A stretch of 48,955 bases of DNA from the NCBI GenBank assembly GCA_903867225.1, contig CAIPQN010000018.1:1-48955 (forward strand), given 5' to 3'. Position numbers and translations under genes: made by a program. Under the pieces are notes generated by a model. It had not been told where the DNA came from, ran no database searches, and was given only the letters and a program-made list of their open reading frames with translations. Shown here piece after piece: positions 8,994-17,553 of the stretch (positions within the stretch are counted from its first letter, which is position 1; each line of letters begins with the position of its first letter). This DNA comes from an uncultured Pseudomonadota bacterium (GTDB lineage Bacteria > Pseudomonadota > Gammaproteobacteria > Methylococcales > Methylomonadaceae).

Positions 8994-10085
8994 TTATTTG
9001 TTCCAACCTTCAAAGCCACCTGCTAATGATAAAACATTGGTATAGCCTAAAGTTTGCAATGTGTGTGCGGCTAACGCAGAACGTCCACCCGTACGGCAAT
9101 AAATTAACACAGCTTTGGTTTTATCTGCCAACTCTGGAATTGTATTTAATTTGAATTCCAAAACACCACGAGGTAATAATTGTGCGTTGTCGATATGACC
9201 CGCTGCAAATTCACTTTCTTCGCGAGTATCAACCAAGGTGATATTGCCTTCAGCCAATAATTTACGCGCCATTTCTACATTCACTTCGGTGATATGTTGT
9301 TTTGCAATGGCAACCAAATCTTGCCCTGTTGTCCCTGTTTGCATTTGCATCATGCCAAATTTCGCGTCAACATCTCGTATTTGAACCGCTTGTGTACGTT
9401 CATTTTCATCTAAACCACAGTAACGATTTGCAGGAACTGCTTGATCAATCAAACGTGGCGCAGGCAAATTCAAGTTATTCATAATTTCAATGAACTGTTC
9501 ACGAGTTTTATTTGCTAAACGCGGATTAGTTGTGCGTTCTTGTTCGATATTACTTACCCAACGTTGTTGATAATCGTGACCTGGATAAACTAATGTGTCA
9601 CCTGGTAGCGTGAATAAACGTTGTGTAATTGCATCGTACAACGCACCCGAATCACCACCTTGAAAATCGGTGCGTCCACAACCGCCAATAAATAATGAAT
9701 CACCCGAAAATAAACGGTCATTCCACAAAAAAGAGGTGCAACCTGGCGTATGTCCTGGGGTTGGAATGGCTTTAATTTTTTCTTCTCCAAGCATGAAAAC
9801 ATCGCCGTCATTGATTTCAATATCAACAAGTTGTGCGCCACCGAATTTACTCACACAGGTTTTTGCACCTGTATGTTGACGTAACAAACCACTTGCAGTG
9901 ATATGGTCAGCGTGAACGTGTGTTTCAAACGAATAAACCAATTTCAAACCATGTTCTTTCAACAAGTTTAAATAAGTGTCTAAATGTGTATTCACAGGAT
10001 CGATAAATGCAGCTTCTTTGCTTTTATCATCAGCAATTAAGTAAGTGTAAGTCCATGTGGCTGGGTCGAATAATTGTTTAAACAT
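8994..10085 (-). CDS. Persulfide dioxygenase fused to a rhodanese domain
   Basis: This 363-residue fusion has an ETHE1/Blh-type metallo-beta-lactamase-fold persulfide dioxygenase at residues 1-240. The metal motif HVHADH covers residues 56-61, then GHTPGC, FSGDSLFIGGCGRTDFQGG and YPGHDY. A rhodanese domain at about 255-363 carries the catalytic Cys330 in YCRTGGRS. Persulfide dioxygenases oxidise glutathione persulfide to sulfite, and the rhodanese can move sulfur between sulfite, thiosulfate and glutathione persulfide. It is the first gene of the SQR operon and has a sigma-54 promoter with paired upstream palindromes. The fusion architecture is known from sulfide-oxidising bacteria. Confidence 0.93.
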   Translation of the reverse strand: MFKQLFDPATWTYTYLIADDKSKEAAFIDPVNTHLDTYLNLLKEHGLKLVYSFETHVHADHITASGLLRQHTGAKTCVSKFGGAQLVDIEINDGDVFMLGEEKIKAIPTPGHTPGCTSFLWNDRLFSGDSLFIGGCGRTDFQGGDSGALYDAITQRLFTLPGDTLVYPGHDYQQRWVSNIEQERTTNPRLANKTREQFIEIMNNLNLPAPRLIDQAVPANRYCGLDENERTQAVQIRDVDAKFGMMQMQTGTTGQDLVAIAKQHITEVNVEMARKLLAEGNITLVDTREESEFAAGHIDNAQLLPRGVLEFKLNTIPELADKTKAVLIYCRTGGRSALAAHTLQTLGYTNVLSLAGGFEGWNK

Positions 10086-10188
10086 GATTGCTACTCCGAA
10101 AAGATTAGTTAGTTTTTTATTGTTGTTGAGACGTTTAAATCTGGATTGGTATTCAGTTTATTTTTCTCCTTGTTTCTCGATAGATGTT

Positions 10189-10203
10189 GCAGACAATGTG
10201 CCA
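10189..10203 (-). promoter_or_regulatory. Sigma-54 promoter of the persulfide dioxygenase-SQR operon
   Basis: On the minus strand the sequence reads TGGCACATTGTCTGC, with GG at 10202-10201 and GC at 10190-10189 and exactly 10 bases between. This is a near-consensus RpoN -24/-12 element. It lies about 104 bases before the persulfide dioxygenase start codon. Between it and the upstream palindromes, TATCAAGGTTTAT (10220-10232 region) resembles an IHF core with a mismatch, as expected where looping is needed. The IHF assignment is weak. Confidence 0.85.
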
Positions 10204-10279
10204 GTTTTTCTGGCTTAGTATAAACCTTGATAATGCTTACGATGTGACTTATTTCTGGGAATTTTTATGTTTCATTTTT

Positions 10280-10313
10280 GTTTCACAGAAACATAAACTC
10301 GTTTCCATGAAAC
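10280..10313. promoter_or_regulatory. Paired GTTTC-N3-GAAAC palindromes, putative enhancer sites
   Basis: Two perfect 5-3-5 inverted repeats, GTTTCACAGAAAC (10280-10292) and GTTTCCATGAAAC (10301-10313), are centred 21 bp apart, two helical turns. They lie 96 and 117 bp upstream of the -12 element of the sigma-54 promoter, the usual distance for an enhancer-binding protein. The same arrangement recurs at 18737-18770. A 19-base block around the first palindrome, containing TTTGTTTCACAGAAACA, is also found there in the reverse orientation. Confidence 0.78.
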
Positions 10314-10336
10314 GCTCTTGAAACCATAAACATTTT

Positions 10337-10825
10337 TTAATGCCAGCCACCATATTGTGTTGTCGTGTCACCTCGGAAACCTACGCTAGTTTTGTTTGCA
10401 TCGGGTGTGTGGACGCTATTACTCGCTGCTGAAATCATATTTTGGCGCGTGTAACCGCCTAAGGCTTTTGCTTTCGCTGCGATATTTGTTGTGAATAAAT
10501 TGATGTCGTAATTTGTTACTTCTACGTCAATCACAATCGAAATTAAACTGTCAGAACGCAACACAATAGGTAATTTTGTTTGAGCAGGAATTTCTAATTG
10601 ATAACGACCGTTTTCAACATTGGCAGACGAAATCACATTTTCACCGTCAAGAGCGTCAACATTACCTGTTTTACTTTCAACTTTTCCAGATAGTACAACT
10701 GCTGTTTCAGTGTATTTTGTAACGGATTGCGTTGCAGGTTTTGATTGTTGCATTTCATTACACGCGCTTAATAAAAACGCATTTAGCAAACCAATCAACG
10801 CTAATTGTTTGTTAATAATCAGCAT
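10337..10825 (-). CDS. Putative lipoprotein of unknown function
   Basis: A hydrophobic signal ends in a lipobox, LLSAC, so the mature protein should be lipidated at that Cys and periplasmic or on a membrane face. The body is about 140 residues with a beta-rich, carboxypeptidase-regulatory-like look (LSGKVES, NGRYQLEIPAQTKLPIVLRSD) and ends YGGWH. I place the start at 10825 (MLIINKQ) because GGGGA stands 8 bases before it. The longer reading from 10846 would place the ribosome site inside the coding region. It overlaps the end of cydX by 14 bases in another frame, implying translational coupling. No family function is recognised. Confidence 0.7.
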   Translation of the reverse strand: MLIINKQLALIGLLNAFLLSACNEMQQSKPATQSVTKYTETAVVLSGKVESKTGNVDALDGENVISSANVENGRYQLEIPAQTKLPIVLRSDSLISIVIDVEVTNYDINLFTTNIAAKAKALGGYTRQNMISAASNSVHTPDANKTSVGFRGDTTTQYGGWH

Positions 10826-10916
10826 CTGCATCTTCCCCAAGTTCAAGCCACATTGAATTGATAATTGCCAACGCTGCCGCCAAACTTACCCCTAAAATCC
10901 ACGCGAAATACCACAT
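10812..10916 (-). CDS. cydX: Cytochrome bd oxidase small subunit CydX
   Basis: This 34-residue ORF begins MWYFAWILG, the diagnostic CydX/YbgT N-terminus, followed by a single transmembrane helix and an acidic tail ending GEDADADY. CydX packs against CydA and stabilises the heme b595/d site. GAGG stands 8 bases before the ATG. It usually lies directly after cydB, but here it is about 3.9 kb downstream, behind a rhodanese, a barrel remnant, a multiheme cytochrome and an outer-membrane barrel. The stop codon lies inside the lipoprotein gene. The motif makes the identification strong despite the length. Confidence 0.92.
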   Translation of the reverse strand: MWYFAWILGVSLAAALAIINSMWLELGEDADADY

Positions 10917-10934
10917 AATTTTGTCCTCTAAATT

Positions 10935-11927
10935 TTAAAATTTATATTCAAACCCAAGCCAAACGTTATTGTTTTTTACGTTTACCATTTCTGTATTTAA
11001 TTTCCGATTGCCATGTTGCCAACCTAATTTAAGTTGCGTTGCGTGCGTTAATTCATATTCCAATTCAAGTTCGCCTTGATAGATATTTTCATTTGCGCCA
11101 AAACGTTCATCTTCTTCAATGTGGCTCATCGACGCATTGTGTTCGTAATCGAAAATCAAATTTGCGGTCAATTTTTCTAACAATTTCACTTTTAATTCAC
11201 CTGATGCGTAATGATTTGTGTAAGATAAATCATCTGCAAAATGGGTTACGCGATGATGTTCAGCACTGCCCCGCTCGTAGTGATAACCAACTAAAAGTTC
11301 AACATCTTCGCTTATGTCCCATTCCAAATGCGGACCAATTGTCCAAAATTGCGTGTCACGATAAACAAACGGTTCATTGTAATTTCGTAAACCATAACGA
11401 CTTAATAATCGAATCGTAAAATCTTCATTCAATTTCTGGTCAATGTGAAAAGACCAATAATGACTTGTTAAAATTTCATCGTGCTGTGCTTCTTCGCCAG
11501 TTGGTTGCATAAACGTGTTTTTGCCTAAAAATAAATCAGGCACGAAGTTGTAATGCAAACTCAGTTTTGTATCGGTTTCAAACGATTGCGACGCTTCAAA
11601 ATCAAATAATCCATGCGTAAAAGCGGTTTGATTTGTGAAAACATAACCGCCAGCATCGGCAGAAAAACTAATTTCACCGAGCGAATTATGTCCAGTCCAT
11701 TCTGCTTCAACACTCGGTTCGTAGACAAAATCACTACCTTGACCTGTGTTATCAATGTTTGGTTGCGTTGGGTCATCTTTCAGCGAAAGTCGGCGCGTTG
11801 CCGAAAACAACGCCACATCGTCAGTGAAATAGCCTGCGTTATCCGTTTTGAATTGCCATTCTGCAAATACAGCTGAACTGCTCATTATCAGCATAAAAAC
11901 AGATAGATATTTAATCGAAATTTTCAA
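10935..11927 (-). CDS. Outer-membrane beta-barrel protein
   Basis: This 330-residue protein has a signal peptide cut after SSAVFA. The mature part is rich in alternating hydrophobic/aromatic strands and acidic loops and ends FEYKF with the terminal Phe expected by the BAM machinery. A barrel of roughly 14-16 strands is plausible. The first codon is TTG with a poor ribosome site; no ATG keeps the signal peptide intact, and the truncated relative at 14230 also starts with TTG. It follows the pentaheme cytochrome gene by 30 bases and precedes cydX by 18. It could form a channel for the cytochrome, but classic MtrB-like barrels are about twice this size. Confidence 0.8.
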   Translation of the reverse strand: MKISIKYLSVFMLIMSSSAVFAEWQFKTDNAGYFTDDVALFSATRRLSLKDDPTQPNIDNTGQGSDFVYEPSVEAEWTGHNSLGEISFSADAGGYVFTNQTAFTHGLFDFEASQSFETDTKLSLHYNFVPDLFLGKNTFMQPTGEEAQHDEILTSHYWSFHIDQKLNEDFTIRLLSRYGLRNYNEPFVYRDTQFWTIGPHLEWDISEDVELLVGYHYERGSAEHHRVTHFADDLSYTNHYASGELKVKLLEKLTANLIFDYEHNASMSHIEEDERFGANENIYQGELELEYELTHATQLKLGWQHGNRKLNTEMVNVKNNNVWLGFEYKF

Positions 11928-11956
11928 TGTATATACCGTTTTTCTGTCTTAAAAAC

Positions 11957-14209
11957 TTAATGCACAACGCTAAATGTATTTAACGCAATACGGCTTGTTT
12001 TTGAACTCGACGCATTAAACATCGTTTTGAAATCATCGCCTTCGTTGCTTGGTTCGCTGAATAAATCTTGTGCGAAAGAATAAGCAAGTGGTTGATGAAG
12101 TAATTCCGCTTCAACGGTGTAATTACTACCCATTAAATTTGGAATGCGGTAAGTAATTTGGTCACTACCACCCACAAAGTTGGCATCGTTTAACGCATCA
12201 CCAACGACTTTAATGTCGTTAGGCGCAGTAGCTTTGTTGAAACCTGTTGGCAAAATTCGGTTATCTTTCAAATAAACCATGCCACGCAACAAGGTATAAG
12301 TCACTTCGTTCAAGTTGTTACCCATAATCGCTTCATAAACTTGAACTTGCTCAGGTGACGTAATCAAATCGTAATGAGGCTCGAATGTTGTACGATTTTC
12401 GTCCGCATCAACGCCAACAATACTGCCGTTTGCATTGACTTTACCCGATTCAAACACAATCGCATTTGACGCATCTTTAACCGTAACGTGTAACACCACG
12501 CGACGTGATGGATACGCGCTTGGCAATTTGTGACCTGTCGCACTGTTGATTTTCAAGGTAATGTTCAAATTGTTATCTGAACCCAAAGACTGACTAACTC
12601 TGTCAATCGTTGCTGAACTGTTGAGCATCGTTTGCGTTTTATCAATCGTTTCGTTGAAATCTGCTGTTGCCGCCACAACGCCCAATTGGGTTTTATTGTT
12701 GTTGAAAATATCTAGCATCAATTTATTTGCACCGACAAAATCATGTTTGCCAAAATTATTGCGTGTGCCGAAATTTCTTGGTGTTGTCGCAATTTTCACC
12801 CCATTTGACTTTGGCATATGGCAGTTTTGACAGGTTTTTAATGTCGCCGTTTTTGCATGGTCACTGTTTTCCCATTCGCTGTAAGACATTTGCTCTGGGA
12901 ATTCACTTTCAGGCGTGGTACTCAACAAATTACCCGATTGGTCAACAAAAGGCGTTTTTAAGTTATGACAAGTGCCGCACAATTTTGAAGATTCCATGTG
13001 CGAACTACCTGTTGGTGTGTAGCCTGTTTGCATAATCATTGGGTTTGCAAATGGATTCATGTATTGACCATAAATCTTTTTGTCGTTACCAATTTCATAA
13101 TGCCCCGTATAGCTGCTCAACGTGCCTAAATTTGGTGCATTTTGAATTTGATGGCAAAGCGTACAACCAACGCCACTCATGGCTTCATCGTGACGCGGAT
13201 TCGTTGCACTCAAGAAACCACCGTCTGCTGCAAGAATTGATTTGGGTTCGTTGTAGCTTTTCGCTTCAAAGTTCGCCATTGGCGCATGACAACGGGTACA
13301 TTTATCGCTTATTACGTCAACTAAATGTGGCGCACGATTGATTTCGCTACGGACATAGGCTTTCCAAAGTGGGTCGCGTGCCGCGTTACCCATCATTGTT
13401 GCAGACCAATCTTTTTGAATTGAAACGTCTTTGCCAGTGTTGTCTGTTAAACCATCATGGCAAGTAGCACAAATGCTTGCGCCTTTGAAATGTTCTGAAG
13501 AAAACGAAGAATCACCTTCCGATTGAGGTGGCAAAACAAAACCATTTGTTGATGCAACGGTGGTCGCGCTAAATGTATCTGATATACCACCGACCGTTAA
13601 AGTTGCATTTTTAGTGGTGCCATTTGTGGTTGCAGATGTTATTTTTACAGTAACCGTATTGCCGTTAGTTACCGTCCCTGCTTTTGTAACAAATGCGCCA
13701 CCGTTAATTGAATACGAACCACCACTAATAGCAATAGCTGTTGCGGCGTTAATATCTATTATGGAAATACTATTTGACGTTATTGGCGTGTTTAACGGTA
13801 AATTGGTTTGGTCAATAAAACTAAACGCATTTGGGGTTGTATCTTTTGCAACAGTGGTAACACTAAACGTATCTTTTACATTACCTATGGATAAAACAGC
13901 ATCCTTTTTAGTGCTGTTTAATTTCGATGACGTTTGTTTAATGCTGACTGTTGCACCATTTAAAACTGTTGTTTTACTGGTTCGGTACGCAGCACCATTT
14001 ACTGAAAATGAACCACCTGTAATGCTAATCGTTGTTTTCGTGTCAATGCCGCTAACTGTAATCGTATTAGAGATAATTGCCGTATTTAATGCCACGTCCG
14101 TTTGGTCAATAAACGTAAATTTATTTGGTGTTGTATCCGCAGCAAAAACACTCAAGCTAATAAAATATGACCAAAGAAAGAGAATCATTAAATGTTTATG
14201 TTTTGGCAT
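11957..14209 (-). CDS. Exported pentaheme c-type cytochrome with two N-terminal repeats
   Basis: This 750-residue protein has a signal peptide ending SVFA near residue 23. Two tandem repeats of about 97 residues follow (25-118 and 123-216), each starting DTTPN and holding an FIDQT segment and an SITGG/AISGG motif; they look like extracellular beta-sandwich modules. Then come five heme-binding motifs: CATCH (247), CTRCH (304), CTLCH (349), CGTCH (411) and CQNCH (460). A heme-free C-terminal beta-rich region fills 480-750. It should carry electrons in the periplasm or on the cell surface. GGAA precedes the ATG at good spacing. The electron partner is unknown; the neighbouring barrel gene is a candidate. 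Confidence 0.88.
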   Translation of the reverse strand: MPKHKHLMILFLWSYFISLSVFAADTTPNKFTFIDQTDVALNTAIISNTITVSGIDTKTTISITGGSFSVNGAAYRTSKTTVLNGATVSIKQTSSKLNSTKKDAVLSIGNVKDTFSVTTVAKDTTPNAFSFIDQTNLPLNTPITSNSISIIDINAATAIAISGGSYSINGGAFVTKAGTVTNGNTVTVKITSATTNGTTKNATLTVGGISDTFSATTVASTNGFVLPPQSEGDSSFSSEHFKGASICATCHDGLTDNTGKDVSIQKDWSATMMGNAARDPLWKAYVRSEINRAPHLVDVISDKCTRCHAPMANFEAKSYNEPKSILAADGGFLSATNPRHDEAMSGVGCTLCHQIQNAPNLGTLSSYTGHYEIGNDKKIYGQYMNPFANPMIMQTGYTPTGSSHMESSKLCGTCHNLKTPFVDQSGNLLSTTPESEFPEQMSYSEWENSDHAKTATLKTCQNCHMPKSNGVKIATTPRNFGTRNNFGKHDFVGANKLMLDIFNNNKTQLGVVAATADFNETIDKTQTMLNSSATIDRVSQSLGSDNNLNITLKINSATGHKLPSAYPSRRVVLHVTVKDASNAIVFESGKVNANGSIVGVDADENRTTFEPHYDLITSPEQVQVYEAIMGNNLNEVTYTLLRGMVYLKDNRILPTGFNKATAPNDIKVVGDALNDANFVGGSDQITYRIPNLMGSNYTVEAELLHQPLAYSFAQDLFSEPSNEGDDFKTMFNASSSKTSRIALNTFSVVH

Positions 14210-14229
14210 AAAAATTCCATTTATTAGCG

Positions 14230-14436
14230 TTAGGATTTTGCATAATTAAATCTATTTTTATCAATTTTTGGTTGCGTTGGGTTGTCTTTCAGAGAAAGTC
14301 GGTGCGTTGCCAAAAACAGCGCAACATCGTCAGTGAAATAGCCTGCGTTATCGGCTTTGAAAGCCCATTCCGCGTGAGCAAGCGAATCACCAATAGCAAA
14401 TAACATGAAAGCCTCATATTTAAGTAACTTTTTCAA
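14230..14436 (-). pseudogene. Truncated copy of the neighbouring barrel gene
   Basis: A 68-codon remnant retains a signal-like N-terminus and then EWAFKADNAGYFTDDVAL and RLSLKDNPTQPKID, closely matching the first 60 residues of the intact barrel at 10935-11927 (EWQFKTDNAGYFTDDVAL, RLSLKDDPTQPNID). The DNA at about 14268-14375 aligns with about 11753-11860 at high identity by eye. After that it ends in an unrelated short tail and a stop, with no barrel strands. It suggests an old tandem duplication of a barrel-cytochrome unit followed by deletion. A short expressed protein cannot be excluded. Confidence 0.8.
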
Positions 14437-14456
14437 AAATACTTACCGCGTTTTTA

Positions 14457-14810
14457 TTACTTATTCTGCCATGCACGATAGGCTTTTAATCCCCCTTCGA
14501 GATAGCGCACATTGCTGTAGCCCATATTCCGCAAGCTATCCGCTGAAAGTACACCACGATAATTCACATTACAATAGGTGATGATTGGCGTGTCTAAATT
14601 AGAAATTTCATCTTCGACATTCATTTCTAATTTGCCACGGCTAATATGTTTAGAGCCTGCAATATGATCGGCATCGTGTTCTTCTTTGTCACGAATATCC
14701 AACGCTAACACGCCGTCTGCCAAAAGAGCATCGACTTCATGCGGTTGTACAGGTGAAATTCGTGCGCGGGCGGCTTCGCCCATTTGGATAAATTTGTCAG
14801 AATAAGCCAT
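14457..14810 (-). CDS. Rhodanese-domain protein
   Basis: This single rhodanese domain of 117 residues has no signal peptide. It begins with a helix, then EVDALLADGVLALDIRDKEEHDADHIAGSKHI. The active-site loop is CNVNYRG, retaining the nucleophilic Cys and Arg but differing from the common CRSGxRS seen in the other three rhodaneses here. That suggests a different substrate or a persulfide-relay role. It lies directly downstream of cydB on the same strand, 45 bases away, so it is probably co-transcribed with the oxidase. Confidence 0.87.
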   Translation of the reverse strand: MAYSDKFIQMGEAARARISPVQPHEVDALLADGVLALDIRDKEEHDADHIAGSKHISRGKLEMNVEDEISNLDTPIITYCNVNYRGVLSADSLRNMGYSNVRYLEGGLKAYRAWQNK

Positions 14811-14855
14811 TTTCTTTCCTCATGATTGATGTTGATGATGATTATTTGTCAGTTG

Positions 14856-15995
14856 TTAATACATTGTATGTTGATTTTCTTGCACTTGTTCAACCGTCAC
14901 TTTACCGCGCATGATGCGATAAACCCAAGTTGTGTAAGCTAATACAATCGGCATAAATACCACAGTTGCGGCAAGTAACATTTTCATTGTGTAATGACTT
15001 GCACTTGAATCCCAAATCGTCAAACTGCTTGTAATTGAAAGCGTTGAAGGTAATACAAATGGGAACATTGAACCGCCTGCGGTCACAATCGCGCCAATCA
15101 TTGCTAAACTGCTCAACACAAATGCCGTTGCAGAATGATGTTTAGCGGTAAAAAACGGTGCTGATAACGCTCCGCCAACTGTTAATAATGGCGCAAGTAA
15201 AAGCAATGGATAAGTGCCGTAATTTGCAAGCCATAACCCCGTGCTTTTTTCGACGGTTTTATGTAATGGGTGAGCGGTGATGTTTGTATCAATTGCCGAT
15301 GTGACGCGATAACCTTCCACGACAAATGCAATATAAAGTCCCGCTAATAAAAACAACACTACAAATAAAATGCTGCTCCAACGAATCACAGCTTGAGCGC
15401 GTTCGGCAATAAAACTTTCGGTTTTCCAATGCAAATATACTGCGCCGTGCATCACGCATAATGACACGCCAACTAATACGCAAAGCAACGGAAATAATGT
15501 AAATAAATCAAATAATCCGCCTGTGTAAGTTGAACGCATATCGCCATCGAGTTCAAATGGCAAACCGAGCATTAAATTTCCTGCCGCTAGACTTAATACG
15601 ACCGCTGGCACTGTTCCACCGACAAATAAACCCCAATCCCAGAAACTACGCCATTCAGGATTTGCTAATTTACTACGGTAATCAAATCCGACAGGACGCA
15701 AAAATAAGGCGAATAACAACAGCAATAAACCCGCATAAACACCTGAAAATAAAACCGCATACACAATTGACCATGCACCAAACGTAATCCCGCCAAGTGT
15801 GACCAACCACGTTTGATTACCTTCCCATGTTGGACCAACTGTGTTGAGCATCACACGCCGTTCGTCATCAGTTTTGCCTAAGAATGGCAATAACATTGCA
15901 ATCCCAAAATCAAAACCATCCATCACCGCAAAGCCGCAAATCAAGAAGACTAAAATTGCCCACCAAATAATGCGTAACGATTCATAATCAAACAT
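14856..15995 (-). CDS. cydB: Cytochrome bd ubiquinol oxidase subunit II
   Basis: CydB is a 379-residue polytopic membrane protein that pairs with CydA in the bd oxidase. The N-terminus MFDYESLRIIWWAILVFLICGFAVMDGFDFG is characteristic. I place the start at 15995, not the longer ORF start at 16049, because AGGAG stands 6 bases before it and the extra codons lie in cydA. It overlaps cydA by 8 bases. Bd oxidases resist sulfide, which poisons heme-copper oxidases, so its place in this operon makes functional sense. Confidence 0.96.
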   Translation of the reverse strand: MFDYESLRIIWWAILVFLICGFAVMDGFDFGIAMLLPFLGKTDDERRVMLNTVGPTWEGNQTWLVTLGGITFGAWSIVYAVLFSGVYAGLLLLLFALFLRPVGFDYRSKLANPEWRSFWDWGLFVGGTVPAVVLSLAAGNLMLGLPFELDGDMRSTYTGGLFDLFTLFPLLCVLVGVSLCVMHGAVYLHWKTESFIAERAQAVIRWSSILFVVLFLLAGLYIAFVVEGYRVTSAIDTNITAHPLHKTVEKSTGLWLANYGTYPLLLLAPLLTVGGALSAPFFTAKHHSATAFVLSSLAMIGAIVTAGGSMFPFVLPSTLSITSSLTIWDSSASHYTMKMLLAATVVFMPIVLAYTTWVYRIMRGKVTVEQVQENQHTMY

Positions 15996-17553
15996 GACCT
16001 GCTCCTTGTTTTTCAAAGTGATAATTACCTGTATGCAAACTACTTGCACCTAAACGAATGTATTTCACCATTAAGAATAATTCGATACATAGCAACGCGG
16101 TGTACATCACAACAAACCCCGCGATACTGCCGTAGAGTTGTCCACTACTTAGACTTGAGGTACTTAAATGCGTGGGTAAAATGTTCGCAATTGTCCAAGG
16201 TTGACGACCGTATTCAGCCACAACCCAACCTAATTCGCTCGCAATCCAAGGTAATGGAATTCCAAAAAATGCCATTTTTAACAACCAACGTTGATTGTGG
16301 GCATCACGTTTCATGTTGTGATAAAACGAGGCGGCAAAAATAAATAACATAGTCACGCCACAAAACACCATGCCGCGAAATGTCCAAAACATCGGTGCAA
16401 CTTTAGGAATGGAATCTTTTATTGCCGAGTCAATTTGAGCAGGTGTCGCATCAACGACATTTTCGGTATATTTTTTGAGTAACAAACCGTGACCTAAATC
16501 GACTTTATGTTTTTCAAAAATCGCTTTGGCAACTTCATTGGTTTTGTCTTCACGCAAAATTTGCAAATTCTCATACGCAATCATGCCGTTTTCAATACGG
16601 TGACGTTTTCGTTCCCGAATGACATCCAGTCCATCGACTTTTTCATCAATTGAACGGGTCGCAATCAAACCTAATAAATAGGGAAATTTAATCGCGTAAT
16701 CGGTAGTTTGGGTTTCTTCATTTGGAAAACCCACTAACGTAAAAGAAGCAGGAGCTTCTTCAGTTTCCCATTCAGCTTCAATGGCAGCGAGTTTAGCGCG
16801 TTGAACTTCACCAACGGTGTAACCGCTTTCGTCTCCGAGAAGAATCACAGACAAAATAGACGCTAAACCAAATCCCGATGCAATCCGAAATGAACGCCGC
16901 GCAAACGCCACATCTTGATGTTTGAGCAAATAAAATGCACTAATACCAAGCACAAACATTGAACCTGTAACATAACCTGCCGCAACGGTATGAACAAATT
17001 TCACTTGGGCAACAGGATTAAAGAAAATATCAGCAAAACTGGTAAGTTCCATTCGCATCGTGTCGTAATTGAATTCTGCACCAACAGGGTTTTGCATCCA
17101 CGCATTCGCAATCAAAATCCATAACGCTGACAAATTTGTTCCCAAAGCAAGCAACCACGTTGTTGATAAATGTTGCAACTTGGTCATTCTGTCCCAACCG
17201 AAAAAGAATAAGCCAACAAATGTGGATTCTAAAAAAAACGCCATCATGCCTTCGATGGCAAGCGGTACGCCGAAAATATCACCGACATAATGCGAGTAAT
17301 ACGACCAATTTGTGCCGAACTGAAATTCCATCGTTAAGCCAGTTGTGACACCCATCGCAAAGTTAATGCCGAACAATTTTCCCCAAAAGCGGGTCATGTC
17401 TTTGTAAATTGACTTATTTGTCATCACATAAAGCGATTCCATAATCGCCAAAATAAACGACAATCCCAGCGTCAACGGCACAAACAAAAAGTGATACATC
17501 GCCGTAATAGCGAATTGCATCCTCGATAAATCTACAACTTCATTAGTAATCAT
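15988..17553 (-). CDS. cydA: Cytochrome bd ubiquinol oxidase subunit I
   Basis: CydA carries hemes b558, b595 and d and oxidises quinol while reducing O2 to water. The protein is 521 residues, the length of the E. coli subunit, and includes the long Q-loop (about residues 255-380, with charged stretches such as RERKRHRIENG). The family motif GRQPWTI follows. The N-terminus has the heme ligand region RMQFAITAMYHFLFVPLTLG. Its ATG overlaps the stop of cydP (ATGA), and its end overlaps cydB. The subunit seems intact. Confidence 0.97.
   Translation of the reverse strand: MITNEVVDLSRMQFAITAMYHFLFVPLTLGLSFILAIMESLYVMTNKSIYKDMTRFWGKLFGINFAMGVTTGLTMEFQFGTNWSYYSHYVGDIFGVPLAIEGMMAFFLESTFVGLFFFGWDRMTKLQHLSTTWLLALGTNLSALWILIANAWMQNPVGAEFNYDTMRMELTSFADIFFNPVAQVKFVHTVAAGYVTGSMFVLGISAFYLLKHQDVAFARRSFRIASGFGLASILSVILLGDESGYTVGEVQRAKLAAIEAEWETEEAPASFTLVGFPNEETQTTDYAIKFPYLLGLIATRSIDEKVDGLDVIRERKRHRIENGMIAYENLQILREDKTNEVAKAIFEKHKVDLGHGLLLKKYTENVVDATPAQIDSAIKDSIPKVAPMFWTFRGMVFCGVTMLFIFAASFYHNMKRDAHNQRWLLKMAFFGIPLPWIASELGWVVAEYGRQPWTIANILPTHLSTSSLSSGQLYGSIAGFVVMYTALLCIELFLMVKYIRLGASSLHTGNYHFEKQGAGHV

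Noticed and set aside
11039-11419. 126-residue plus-strand ORF inside the barrel gene
   Set aside because: It lies opposite a well-supported exported barrel gene and shows no domain or start signal.
13560-14249. 229-residue plus-strand ORF opposite the cytochrome gene
   Set aside because: It is the antisense of the repeated N-terminal region of the cytochrome; its hydrophobic composition is a by-product of that repeat.
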